62,217 nt of DNA from contig CAZAXD010000008.1 in NCBI GenBank assembly GCA_964489015.1, forward strand, positions 1 through 62,217. Direction: 5' to 3'. How positions within the stretch are numbered: the stretch's first letter is position 1; each line of letters opens with the position of its first letter. This document shows, piece by piece, positions 1-7,596 of the stretch. A program made the position numbers and the translations under genes. The notes beneath the pieces were generated by a model. It was given only the letters and a program-made list of their open reading frames with translations, did not search any database and was not told the DNA's origin. This DNA comes from JAPYWM01 sp964489015. Lineage in GTDB: Bacteria > Bacteroidota > Bacteroidia > SpSt-205.

Positions 1-834
1 GGCGGGGAGGGGCCCTGTAGGGATGGCGTAGCGCTAGCGCGCTGCAGAGGCAGTTCAAGCTGTAAGGGTAGAAGAATAGACACAGGAGGAGAGGCCGTGG
101 GATGGTCGAGTAGGTCCCGGAGCGGTAAATGAGAGATAACCCCCTCCCACTGCACGGGGGGTACGGCCCGCTCCTGCTCCTCTAAAGCTTGGTCAGGAGG
201 GGCTGCGGGGGTGGCGCTACGGGGAGGTGTTTCGGACGATGGGGCCTCNNNNNNNNNNNNNNNNNNNNNNNNNNNNNNNNNNNNNNNNNNNNNNNNNNNC
301 TGGTAGAGGTATCAAGACTCGCGGGCGCCGGAGTCTCGAGCGGATCAGAAGCTGGGGGTGGCGCTGGGCATCGTAGGCTTTGTTGGATTTTGACCCCCCA
401 GCCCTTGTAGAAGCGCATACGGGCTTTGAGCCAGCCCTGCAGGCGCGGGTTATAAATGGGTGAGAGCGGCATCTCTGCGGGGCCAGGTTCGTCGCTACCA
501 GCGGCGGACGTATCCTCCTTGGGAGAAGCTGGGGGCGCTGTGTCTCGNNNNNNNNNNNNNNNNNNNNNNNNNNNNNNNNNNNNNNNNNNACACGGGGACG
601 GGTTCGCTCCTCCATGAAAAAAGCATAGTACTGCCGATGGGGTGCATACAGCGATGCTAAGAATCGAAGCCCTTTTGCTCGCGGATCGCCCTGCTTCGTG
701 GCCCCTTTAGCTACTATCATCCGTGCTAAGGCAAAGAAGGGATACTTATGGAGCGCTTCTTCTACCTCCTTTCTCGCGCTTTCTTCTAGCGAGAGGCCGG
801 CTTTCACTTGTCGAAATGTCTCTATCCAGTTCAT
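1..834 (-). CDS. Hypothetical protein with acidic Pro-rich linker, partial, with two internal gaps
   Basis: I do not recognise a function. The gene starts at ATG 834, one base after the lptE stop. Three pieces stay open: 834-590 (helical, about 81 residues, beginning MNWIETFRQVKAGLS), 547-300 (an acidic Ala/Pro/Ser stretch, then a conserved-looking NPRLQGWLKARMRFY segment), and 248 to the window edge (Pro-rich, then VQWEGVISHLPLRDLL). The pieces lie in three different phases, so neither N run has its true length; read straight through, the frame gives nonsense after the first gap. The C-terminus lies outside the window. As I recall, many Bacteroidota have a poorly characterised, partly disordered protein after lptE and before secG, which would fit. 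Existence is fairly sure; function is unknown. Confidence 0.6.
249..299. other. Run of 51 N (gap or masked bases)
   Basis: The N run lies inside the Pro-rich part of the minus-strand gene 1-834. The open frame before it and the one after it differ in phase, so the true length is not 51. Confidence 0.95.
548..589. other. Run of 42 N (gap or masked bases)
   Basis: This N run falls at the change from the helical N-terminal part to the acidic/Pro-rich linker of the gene 1-834. The flanking open frames are out of phase, so 42 is not the real length. Low-complexity repeats may have blocked assembly. Confidence 0.95.
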
Positions 835-835
835 A

Positions 836-1339
836 TCACCAGTTTGATAAAGTTTTATTCACAATATCGGTTGCCAGCCGGTCGCTGAGCTCAGTGATGA
901 GTCCATCTTGCACTTGGGCTAAGCTGGTTGCTGCTGGAAAGTCCACAAAATTCATAAAACTCTGCTCCCAGGAGAGCTCAGGATATCGGTGGCTTTTGCA
1001 TTGCACGAAGATAGTAATACTTAAGCGATTTTGAGCAGGCTGCTGCGCACTTTGGACTGCTACTGGCGCGACCTTATACTCCACGATCCGGCCGCTAAGC
1101 TGTAAATCTCCACCTGCTTGCACGAGGGTTAGCGGCGATTGGCTAATGAATTTTTGGCGGATGGTTTCCATTAGGACTTGTGTAAGGGTTGGGATGACGA
1201 CCTCAGCCTCATTACTAAAAGCTTGGATCTGAATGGTGCGGACGTCGGTCGGCAGAGCACCGCCTCGAAAGGAATAAGAACAGCTCCCTAGCAGCAAGAG
1301 AGCCCCCCCTATTAGGAGTCTACAAGTATTGTAGACCAT
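836..1339 (-). CDS. lptE: LptE-like LPS-assembly lipoprotein
   Basis: Probably the outer-membrane lipoprotein that plugs the LptD barrel and helps place lipopolysaccharide in the outer leaflet. The start ATG at 1339 is chosen because it gives a short lipoprotein signal: hydrophobic LLIGGALLLL then the lipobox LLGSC, with Cys20 as the lipidated residue. The longer open frame upstream only shadows the regulator gene. The mature part has the family's look: YSFRGG near the N-terminus, a V/I-rich strand, then a helix with TLTQVLMETIRQKF. Length is 167 residues, normal for Bacteroidota LptE. It overlaps the sigma-54 activator by 20 bases and ends 1 base before the next start, so translation is likely coupled. 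Confidence 0.75.
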   Translation of the reverse strand: MVYNTCRLLIGGALLLLGSCSYSFRGGALPTDVRTIQIQAFSNEAEVVIPTLTQVLMETIRQKFISQSPLTLVQAGGDLQLSGRIVEYKVAPVAVQSAQQPAQNRLSITIFVQCKSHRYPELSWEQSFMNFVDFPAATSLAQVQDGLITELSDRLATDIVNKTLSNW

Positions 1340-2516
1340 ACAATTCCAGCTTTCGGTATAGGGTCCGCTCTGAGATGCCCAGGGCTTGTGCGGCTTTTTT
1401 GCGGTTGCCATGAAAGCGGCGCAGGGCTTTCTCAATGAGTTTCTGCTCGGCTTTCTCAATGGATAAGTCATCTGGGTCAGCATCATCCCTGACGGGGGCC
1501 GGTGGTAAAGCAAGTGGAGCGGTCGCGCCTTGCTTTTGGATAAGGGTCTGCAGGAGGTCTTGTATAGCGCTAATACCGCTATCCAGTCGCTCTAATCGGT
1601 GCATAACTTCTTGTAAAGCTAGCAGAAGCGTGAGGTGGGACTTTTCGGAAGCGGCGGTTGTGGGTGTAGGTTCTGGACCAGGCGGTGGGGGCGTTTGGCG
1701 GACAGGGAGTCGGTCATTACGGGGCCCTAAAAGGCGTTCCATCTCTAGTTTGTTGAGCGTCCGGCCAGCATGCAAGATGAGAACCCTTTCCGCAAAGTGT
1801 TTGAGCTCGCGCACATTGCCAGGCCATGGGTACTCGAGAAGCAGCGCTTCGGCGTTGGGCTCTAAAGTGACCCGGGGCAAGCGGTACTTATGACTGGCTT
1901 CTTCTATAAAGAAGTCAAAAAGCATAAGGATATCTTCCCCGCGCTCGCGCAGGGGAGGGATAGGAATCGTGATGGTATTGAGGCGATAATAGAGATCCTC
2001 CCGGAAGCGTCCCTCTTGAATGAGCCGGTGGAGCTGGCGGTGGGTAGCGCCAATGACCCGGACATTGGTTTTGCGTACTTGGCTGCTACCTACACGGTAA
2101 TACTCGCCCGTTTCTAATACTCGCAGTAAGCGGGCTTGGGTGGGCAGGGGCATTTCCCCGATCTCGTCTAAAAAGAGCGTGCCCTCGTGCGCTACCTCAA
2201 AGAGCCCTTTCCGGGTGTCCACGGCAGAGGTAAAGGCCCCTTTTTCATGGCCAAAAAGTTCGGAGTCTATCGTCCCTTCTGGAATAGCTCCGCAGTTGAT
2301 CGCTAAGAAGGGCTTATCTCTGCGAGCACTGTAGACGTGAATCAGGTGGGCAAAGATTTCCTTGCCTGAGCCGCTTTCGCCAACGATCAGGACCGGCACA
2401 TCGGTCGGGGCTACTTGTACAGCGACTTCGATAGCATGGATGAGCCGAGGGGCCCGCCCAATGATCCGAAAACGACGCGCTATCGCTTCAATCGACTCCT
2501 TAGTTGTCCAGGACAT
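1320..2516 (-). CDS. Sigma-54-dependent transcriptional activator without a sensory domain
   Basis: An AAA+ enhancer-binding protein that would remodel sigma-54 RNA polymerase. In order: Walker A GESGSGKE (about 46-53), the sigma-54 contact loop as GAFTSA (93-98) instead of the usual GAFTGA, Walker B LFLDEIGE (about 114-121), the PWPGNVREL helper segment, a Pro-rich linker, and a C-terminal Fis-type helix-turn-helix (NRKKAAQALGISERTLYRK, about 370-390). There is no receiver, GAF or PAS domain, so activity may be set by expression or by a partner. It lies between miaB and lptE, a gene order I recall as common in Bacteroidota, and overlaps miaB by 17 bases. Confidence 0.88.
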   Translation of the reverse strand: MSWTTKESIEAIARRFRIIGRAPRLIHAIEVAVQVAPTDVPVLIVGESGSGKEIFAHLIHVYSARRDKPFLAINCGAIPEGTIDSELFGHEKGAFTSAVDTRKGLFEVAHEGTLFLDEIGEMPLPTQARLLRVLETGEYYRVGSSQVRKTNVRVIGATHRQLHRLIQEGRFREDLYYRLNTITIPIPPLRERGEDILMLFDFFIEEASHKYRLPRVTLEPNAEALLLEYPWPGNVRELKHFAERVLILHAGRTLNKLEMERLLGPRNDRLPVRQTPPPPGPEPTPTTAASEKSHLTLLLALQEVMHRLERLDSGISAIQDLLQTLIQKQGATAPLALPPAPVRDDADPDDLSIEKAEQKLIEKALRRFHGNRKKAAQALGISERTLYRKLELYGLQYL

Positions 2517-3882
2517 AACCGATTAGCGTGGCGGTCGTAGCTTCGGTGATCCGAACGGGGACGACATCACCAGGCTTGTAGCGGGCAGCGGCCTGGCGTA
2601 CGACGACCGCCTTACCGGTGAAACTGCGCCCTGCCAGATCTAGCTGAGAGCGTCGAGACGGCTTTTCGAAGAGGACCTGATGGACCTGCCCGACCTCTTT
2701 TTGATTGCTAGCAAGGCTCAGCTCTTGTCCCAGGGCGATGACGGTTTCGAGTCGGGCTTTTTTCTCGGCGGGCGAAACGTCGTCCGCATAACGCCGGGCC
2801 GCTAGCGTGCCGGACCGCTCAGAGTACATGAAGTAATAGCCACTGTCAAAGGCAGCCGCCCGCATGGCATCTAATGTCTGCATAAAATCGGCTTCGGTTT
2901 CTCCACAGAAACCTACGATCACGTCTGTAGAAATCACGGCATTTGGTAAATAACGACGAATCGCTGCAATGCGCGCTAAGTACCACTCCACCGTATAGCC
3001 GCGATTCATGCGGGCAAGCACTGCATTACTCCCGGACTGGATCGGCAGATGAATATAGGGGGATAGGTTAGGATAACGGGCTATCGTTTCCAAGACCTCA
3101 TCGACCATGTCCTTAGGGTGGGAGGTCGCAAACCGAATCCAAACCTGCGGTACGGCTTCGGCCAGCCGCGTTAAGAGCGTCGCGAAGCGGACCCCATTAT
3201 CCTCATAGGAATCTACATTTTGTCCCAAGAGCGTGATTTCCTTATAGCCTTTCTCGGCCAGGGCCTGGGCTTCGGCGACGATCTTCGCCCAAGGCCTTGA
3301 GCGCTCCCGACCTCGGGTAAAGGGCACGATACAAAAAGAACACATGTTATTACAGCCCCGCATGATCGAAATGTACGCGCTTACCCGGTATGGTGAGAGA
3401 CGGAGCGGCGTCATATCCGCATAGGTCTCCTCTCGGGATAAAAGCGTGTGGATAGCCTTATGTCCACCTTCTACTTGGCGAATGAGCTGTGGTAAATGTC
3501 GGTAGGAATCAGGACCCAGCACAAGATCCACGATAGGAGACTCCTCCAGTAGGCGCTTCTTGAGTCTCTCGGCCATGCAGCCGATGATACCCACGAGGAG
3601 ATGGGGGCGGTTACTTTTGAGGAATTCTAAGTACTTTAGGCGTTGCCAGATTTTCTCTTCAGCGTGCTCACGAATGGCACAGGTATTGATCAGGATCAGA
3701 TCGGCTTCTTCGGGACGTGTCGTAAAAGCATAGCCTGCTTCATGCAAAAGGCCAGCCACCAGTTCACTGTCCGCAAAATTCATTTGACAGCCATACGTCT
3801 CTATGTACGCGCGATAAGCATGGGGAGCGGTCTGCGCAGAGGCCACGCCTTGGCTAAATATACGCTCATGCGCCAGTGCCAT
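2500..3882 (-). CDS. miaB: tRNA-2-methylthio-N6-dimethylallyladenosine synthase MiaB
   Basis: Radical-SAM methylthiotransferase that adds the 2-methylthio group to i6A37 of tRNAs. The N-terminal UPF0004 domain shows the three cluster cysteines in TYGCQMN (Cys32), INTCAIRE (Cys68) and IIGCMAER (Cys102). The radical-SAM CxxxCxxC is GCNNMCSFCIVPFTRGRE (Cys177, 181, 184). A TRAM-like domain closes the protein. Length 460 is normal. A Bacteroidota -7 element sits just upstream, so this is probably the first gene of the miaB-regulator-lptE operon. Confidence 0.96.
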   Translation of the reverse strand: MALAHERIFSQGVASAQTAPHAYRAYIETYGCQMNFADSELVAGLLHEAGYAFTTRPEEADLILINTCAIREHAEEKIWQRLKYLEFLKSNRPHLLVGIIGCMAERLKKRLLEESPIVDLVLGPDSYRHLPQLIRQVEGGHKAIHTLLSREETYADMTPLRLSPYRVSAYISIMRGCNNMCSFCIVPFTRGRERSRPWAKIVAEAQALAEKGYKEITLLGQNVDSYEDNGVRFATLLTRLAEAVPQVWIRFATSHPKDMVDEVLETIARYPNLSPYIHLPIQSGSNAVLARMNRGYTVEWYLARIAAIRRYLPNAVISTDVIVGFCGETEADFMQTLDAMRAAAFDSGYYFMYSERSGTLAARRYADDVSPAEKKARLETVIALGQELSLASNQKEVGQVHQVLFEKPSRRSQLDLAGRSFTGKAVVVRQAAARYKPGDVVPVRITEATTATLIGYVLDN

Positions 3883-4497
3883 ATTTGCACAAAGGTAGGA
3901 AAATATTACATCTTTTGGTTGGGACTGCTCTGGGCACAGGGTACGCGCCTACTCATGGGGCCTGATAGCATACCTATTGCGGTCTTGCCGCCGGTCGAGA
4001 TAGTGGCGCAGGCACCTTCTGCCAAGCATCAGGCGGATATTCGGCGGCAATGGCAGGCTTTTCAGCGACTGCGCCGCAACGTGTATATCGCTTATCCGCT
4101 GGCTAAAGAAGCCGCTCGCATCATTCGTGAGGTTGATACAGAGCGAGCCCGCCTCGGTGAAAAAAGCCGAGACTACAAAGCCTATAAAAAGTGCCTGCAA
4201 AAAGAGCTATTTGATAAGTACGAGCCGATCTTTCGTGAGATGACAGTCACACAAGGCATTTTGCTAATCAAGCTCATTCATCGGGAGACGGGTATTGATG
4301 CTTACTCTTTGCTCAAGGAGCACCTCGGTGGCCTCAAGACGCGCTTTTGGCAAACCGTGGCCCAGATGTACGGCTCCAATCTTAAGCTCACGTACGACCG
4401 AACCCAGGAGCCCCTCATTGAAGCCATCATAGAGGAGATCGAGACCGGGCGTTCAGCGGAATGGGTTATTCAGGCTTACGAGCCCTTTGAAGAATAA
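3868..4497 (+). CDS. DUF4294 family exported protein
   Basis: A member of a Bacteroidota-specific family of unknown function. The recognisable core runs from the LPPVEIVA strand through a long helical region (QAFQRLRRNVYIAYPLAKEA) to VTQGILLIKLIHRETG and LLKEHLGGLKTRFW. The first part, FWLGLLWAQG, looks like a signal peptide cut before Gln. The start is uncertain: ATG 3868 lies inside the divergent miaB gene, and the only other in-frame ATG (3955) would remove the signal. A CATATTTGC element at 3880-3888 could be its promoter, in which case a start nearer TTG 3919 is possible. The 3' end overlaps the convergent hydrolase gene by 32 bases. Confidence 0.75.
   Translation: MRQCHICTKVGKYYIFWLGLLWAQGTRLLMGPDSIPIAVLPPVEIVAQAPSAKHQADIRRQWQAFQRLRRNVYIAYPLAKEAARIIREVDTERARLGEKSRDYKAYKKCLQKELFDKYEPIFREMTVTQGILLIKLIHRETGIDAYSLLKEHLGGLKTRFWQTVAQMYGSNLKLTYDRTQEPLIEAIIEEIETGRSAEWVIQAYEPFEE
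3889..3897 (-). promoter_or_regulatory. Bacteroidota-type -7 promoter element for miaB
   Basis: TACCTTTGT reads on the minus strand and ends 6 bases before the miaB ATG. It matches TAnnTTTG. The spacing leaves almost no 5' leader. Confidence 0.6.
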
Positions 4498-5248
4498 ACC
4501 GATGAATATCTCGAACAATGAAGCGTCTATGTGTAAAAATGAGCGCATGGCTTGCTCCGTTATAGAGTAGTAACTCGGCTTCTGGTATGCCTTTTGCCAG
4601 TAACTCACTGTGGTACATAGGGACGATCAAATCACTACTGCCACTAATCACCAAAGTAGGTTTGCGTAGCTCAGCCAACCAGCCCCGGCTGTCAAATTGA
4701 AAGATATGATTCGCATCGGCTAAAAGCACTTCGAGTCGGGTTTTTTGTAAAGCTTTCCGATACCACTCTATGACAGCGGGCGGAAAGGTCTTCGAGCCAA
4801 AGACTTGGGGATAAAGAAGATTAGCCAAGCTACTGGGAGGGAGGGTCTTAAGCAGCCGAGGTAGTAGTATGGCTTGCAGCCGCTCGAGCAGCGTTAGCGG
4901 CTTGTGGGCAAATGTGCACCCCAAGATGAGACCTGAAACCCATTCAGGGTATTGCTTAGCGAGAAATTGAGCCAATACGCCGCCCATCGAGTAGCCAAAG
5001 ACCCACACCGGCTCCCCAGCTACTTCCGAGATCAGGGCCCTAAGGTCCTCTACGCGCTGCGCAAAACTGTAGGGGCCCTCCCAGTTCCAGGCGGCACCAT
5101 ATCCCCGCAGATCAGGAATGAGCAGACGATAATGTCCTTCGAGCGCCCCTTCCACCGCCATGAACATCCCACCATCCACCATATACCCATGTATGCACAG
5201 GAGGTAAGGGCCTCGCCTACCCAGCTTCTTATAGGGTAGAAGTCTCAT
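4466..5248 (-). CDS. Alpha/beta hydrolase
   Basis: A 260-residue alpha/beta-fold hydrolase, substrate unknown. Visible are the oxyanion segment CIHGYMVDGG, the nucleophile elbow GYSMGG (Ser about 98), an acid candidate in VISGSSDLIVP and the catalytic His in NGASHALI. There is no signal peptide, so it is cytoplasmic. Its ATG overlaps the end of the TerC gene by four bases (ATGA), making it the last gene of a minus-strand operon. Esterase, lipase-like and C-C hydrolase roles are all possible. Confidence 0.85.
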   Translation of the reverse strand: MRLLPYKKLGRRGPYLLCIHGYMVDGGMFMAVEGALEGHYRLLIPDLRGYGAAWNWEGPYSFAQRVEDLRALISEVAGEPVWVFGYSMGGVLAQFLAKQYPEWVSGLILGCTFAHKPLTLLERLQAILLPRLLKTLPPSSLANLLYPQVFGSKTFPPAVIEWYRKALQKTRLEVLLADANHIFQFDSRGWLAELRKPTLVISGSSDLIVPMYHSELLAKGIPEAELLLYNGASHALIFTHRRFIVRDIHRFILQRARKPE

Positions 5249-6159
5249 TTCTTAGGAAAGGTAAGCGAAATGACTACGCTGGCTACCAATATTCCTAAAA
5301 TGTAAGTCAGAGAGGCCCAGGTCGGAAGATGCCAGCCAAGTAGCGGTATAAACATCTTCAAACCAATTCCTATCAAAATCAGCGGTATACCAATTTCTAG
5401 AGCCCAAAAGCGCTTTAGCCCCAAGGACAGAATAAAGAATAGCGAGCGAAGCCCCATCACAGCGAATATATTTGAGCTGTATAGGATATCCTCGTCTTGG
5501 GTGATGGCAAACGCAGCTGGGATAGAGTCCACCGCAAAAATGAGGTCTGTCAGTTCTACCATGAGTACAGCTAGCATCAGCGTTGTGAGGTAATATTTTC
5601 CACTTTTTCGAAGAAGGAATCGACCGCGGGGGGGCTCTGTCGTAAAGCGTAAGTAACGGGTCAGGAGTTTGAGAAGCTTATTATCCCCCAAATCGATAGA
5701 TTCGCGATCGCGCTCCAACATCGAGCGGATACCTGCCCAGACCAGAAATCCGCCGAAAATGTACAAGATCCAAGAAAACTTTTTCACTAAGATAACGCCT
5801 GCCAAGATAAATATCCCGCGCATGATGATAGCGCCCAAAATACCCCAAAATAGGACCTTATGGTGATATTGGGGTTCTACAGAAAAGTAGCGTAGTATGA
5901 GGATAATGACGAAGATGTTGTCGAGCGATAGAGCGTATTCCATGAGATAGGCGGAGTAGTATTCTAAAGCAGCATCCTCGCCCTTGTGGTTGTAAACGAA
6001 TAGCCCAAATAAAAGAGCGATTAGCAAAATAAAAGAAGCCTGAGTCAGGGCAGGCCTGAGCGTCAAAGTCCGGGCCTTGCGACCTAAGAGACCAAGGTCT
6101 AAAACCAGATAAGCAGCTACGATGCTACCAAAGCTGATTAGAACGAGATGCTCAGTCAT
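5245..6159 (-). CDS. TerC/Alx family integral membrane protein
   Basis: Polytopic membrane protein of the TerC family, members of which export manganese or act in metal and tellurite tolerance. About nine hydrophobic segments are visible. The family motifs are present: MEYALSLDNIFVI (acidic pair in a membrane helix) and LTDLIFAVDSIPAAFAIT, and between them a charged cytoplasmic loop containing SMLERDRESIDLGDNKL. Length 304 is normal. It overlaps the PAP2 gene upstream and the hydrolase downstream by four bases each. Metal specificity cannot be read from the sequence. Confidence 0.88.
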   Translation of the reverse strand: MTEHLVLISFGSIVAAYLVLDLGLLGRKARTLTLRPALTQASFILLIALLFGLFVYNHKGEDAALEYYSAYLMEYALSLDNIFVIILILRYFSVEPQYHHKVLFWGILGAIIMRGIFILAGVILVKKFSWILYIFGGFLVWAGIRSMLERDRESIDLGDNKLLKLLTRYLRFTTEPPRGRFLLRKSGKYYLTTLMLAVLMVELTDLIFAVDSIPAAFAITQDEDILYSSNIFAVMGLRSLFFILSLGLKRFWALEIGIPLILIGIGLKMFIPLLGWHLPTWASLTYILGILVASVVISLTFPKK

Positions 6160-6707
6160 AAAAGCTGTTTGCTTCGGGCTAAGTATAAGAGTAAAAGGCT
6201 AATCAAAGCCCCTATCAACCAGCCGCCCACTAGGTCTAGCGGGTAATGTACGCCTAGGTACACACGGGTATAGCTGTGGAGCAGTACCCAGGCAAGACCC
6301 GTTACCCACATTAGTTGCCGCCTAAGCGCCTGTCCTAAGATCACGACTAACGCCAGGCTATTGGCCGCATGATTAGAAGGGAAACCGTAAAGGCCACCTG
6401 TGTAATCGCGCACCAAATGCAAGTGCGCCCGCAAGCTTGGCTCTTGCGAAGGTCGAGGCCGCCCCACTAAGGGCTTAATTATGCGCCCGCATAGCATATC
6501 GGTGATTGCTACTACAAAGATGGCTAGCGCAAGCCATCGACAAAACCGGTGATGGTATCGTTTCCATAAGAGGTATATCCAACTGATAAAGAGCGGAGTC
6601 CAGACCCATGTTTTAGTGGCATAGTACATGAGGGTGTCCCAGGGCTCTGTCCCAGCCAGATGAAGCTTGAGGAGAAGCATTGTATCAAAGTGGAGAATCT
6701 CCTGCAT
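6156..6707 (-). CDS. PAP2-family membrane phosphatase
   Basis: Small membrane phosphatase of the type-2 phosphatidic acid phosphatase family, in bacteria often an undecaprenyl-pyrophosphate or lipid-A phosphatase. The three catalytic motifs are intact: KPLVGRPRP, GFPSNHAANS, and SYTRVYLGVHYPLDLVGG (Arg, His nucleophile and Asp). Five or six membrane helices surround them. At 183 residues it is a minimal single-domain member. It overlaps the gene on each side by one to four bases. Confidence 0.88.
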   Translation of the reverse strand: MQEILHFDTMLLLKLHLAGTEPWDTLMYYATKTWVWTPLFISWIYLLWKRYHHRFCRWLALAIFVVAITDMLCGRIIKPLVGRPRPSQEPSLRAHLHLVRDYTGGLYGFPSNHAANSLALVVILGQALRRQLMWVTGLAWVLLHSYTRVYLGVHYPLDLVGGWLIGALISLLLLYLARSKQLL

Positions 6708-7570
6708 TAGGATGCGAGGGCTTGATAAATCGCTTGGGCTAGGCGATCAGTTTCGGCCTCCAGGTAAAAGCTGCCCGCCAGCGGGTCAGCTAGATTCCAT
6801 AAGTCAGCCACTTCGTAGCGCAGGATGTGGCTAATGGCTCGGCTCCAGCGTGCGGCATGCACATCTGCGGGGCGAATCGCCGGTAGATACAGATACTGGC
6901 TTCCAGCCAGGACTGCACTAAAAGCATAAGTGGCCAGCCGAATGAGGTTTTCCTCTTCGCTGGCGCCAGGCAGGTTCTCATCTATCTCCAATAACTTCGT
7001 GTCCGGCTCGGTCCAGATTGTAACGTTGCTTAGACCGGTTTGCTGAAGGGCCTTTCTTAGGCTGCGGATGAGAAGAATATTCCGAAAAAAGCCATCGTCC
7101 AGGATCAGACAAAGATGGAGGGGCTGGTGCAGATGGGCTTTGAGAGGGGAGATGGCCGGGAGCCCTTCGATAGTTAGGTCGTCAAGCAGGCGAAGGGACA
7201 CCCGCCAAACGGGGATACCTAAAGAAGGCTGTGCTGTAAGAGGCGAGGCCACGTAAGCCGTGACATGGGCAGGTACTTCGCCTGGCAGAGGCTCGGTTAT
7301 GTACCAAACCGAGGACACTGGCTGCGGCATAGTTGGCGTGTAATGCCAGACGTCAACTTCGTCAGGGATATGGATATCGGAAACGAGCTTCCAGCCACCA
7401 GGGCCAGGGAGGAATCGCCCCTCGGCCCAGTAAGGCACGTCCGCTCGCTGGTAAAAAGGCTTCGGTAGACCTGAGGGCAGATGGCCTAGCTCCTTTTGGA
7501 TCAAAGCTGCCCACCGTTCCCCTGATGGGACCAGAAAAGTCTCATAGGCATACACCCCCCAAAAGTACAT
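6707..7570 (-). CDS. Short, divergent methylmalonyl-CoA mutase small-subunit-like protein
   Basis: The C-terminal third resembles the end of the methylmalonyl-CoA mutase barrel: SHILRYEVADLWNLADPLAG, followed by SFYLEAETDRLA, as in MutA/MutB proteins. The N-terminus (GERWAALIQKELG, then KPFYQRADVPYW) resembles the MutA opening. At about 287 residues it is roughly half the usual MutA length and has no B12-binding DxHxxG domain. ATG 7570 is preferred; GTG 7603 would overlap tyrS. It opens an operon with PAP2, TerC and a hydrolase. No mutB is in the window. It is likely a non-catalytic partner of MutB located elsewhere, or a repurposed barrel fragment. Confidence 0.6.
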   Translation of the reverse strand: MYFWGVYAYETFLVPSGERWAALIQKELGHLPSGLPKPFYQRADVPYWAEGRFLPGPGGWKLVSDIHIPDEVDVWHYTPTMPQPVSSVWYITEPLPGEVPAHVTAYVASPLTAQPSLGIPVWRVSLRLLDDLTIEGLPAISPLKAHLHQPLHLCLILDDGFFRNILLIRSLRKALQQTGLSNVTIWTEPDTKLLEIDENLPGASEEENLIRLATYAFSAVLAGSQYLYLPAIRPADVHAARWSRAISHILRYEVADLWNLADPLAGSFYLEAETDRLAQAIYQALAS

Positions 7571-7583
7571 ATTTGGGCTACTG

Positions 7584-7592
7584 TAAATTTGC
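7584..7592 (+). promoter_or_regulatory. -7 promoter element for tyrS
   Basis: TAAATTTGC ends 4 bases before the GTG at 7597 and supports that start over the longer open frame that begins at 7333. Confidence 0.6.
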
Positions 7593-7596
7593 CCTG

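Noticed and set aside
182..472. Separate small minus-strand gene ending at TAG 182-184
   Set aside because: Its first part is the second piece of the gapped gene 1-834. The stop appears only if the 51-N run is taken at face value; another phase stays open to the window edge.
3643..3867. Longer N-terminus for the DUF4294 protein
   Set aside because: It lies antisense to miaB and lacks family-like sequence; a signal peptide begins only after 3868.
7333..7596. Extended N-terminus of TyrRS
   Set aside because: The residues are basic and unlike TyrRS, the region is coding on the other strand, and a -7 element sits just before GTG 7597.
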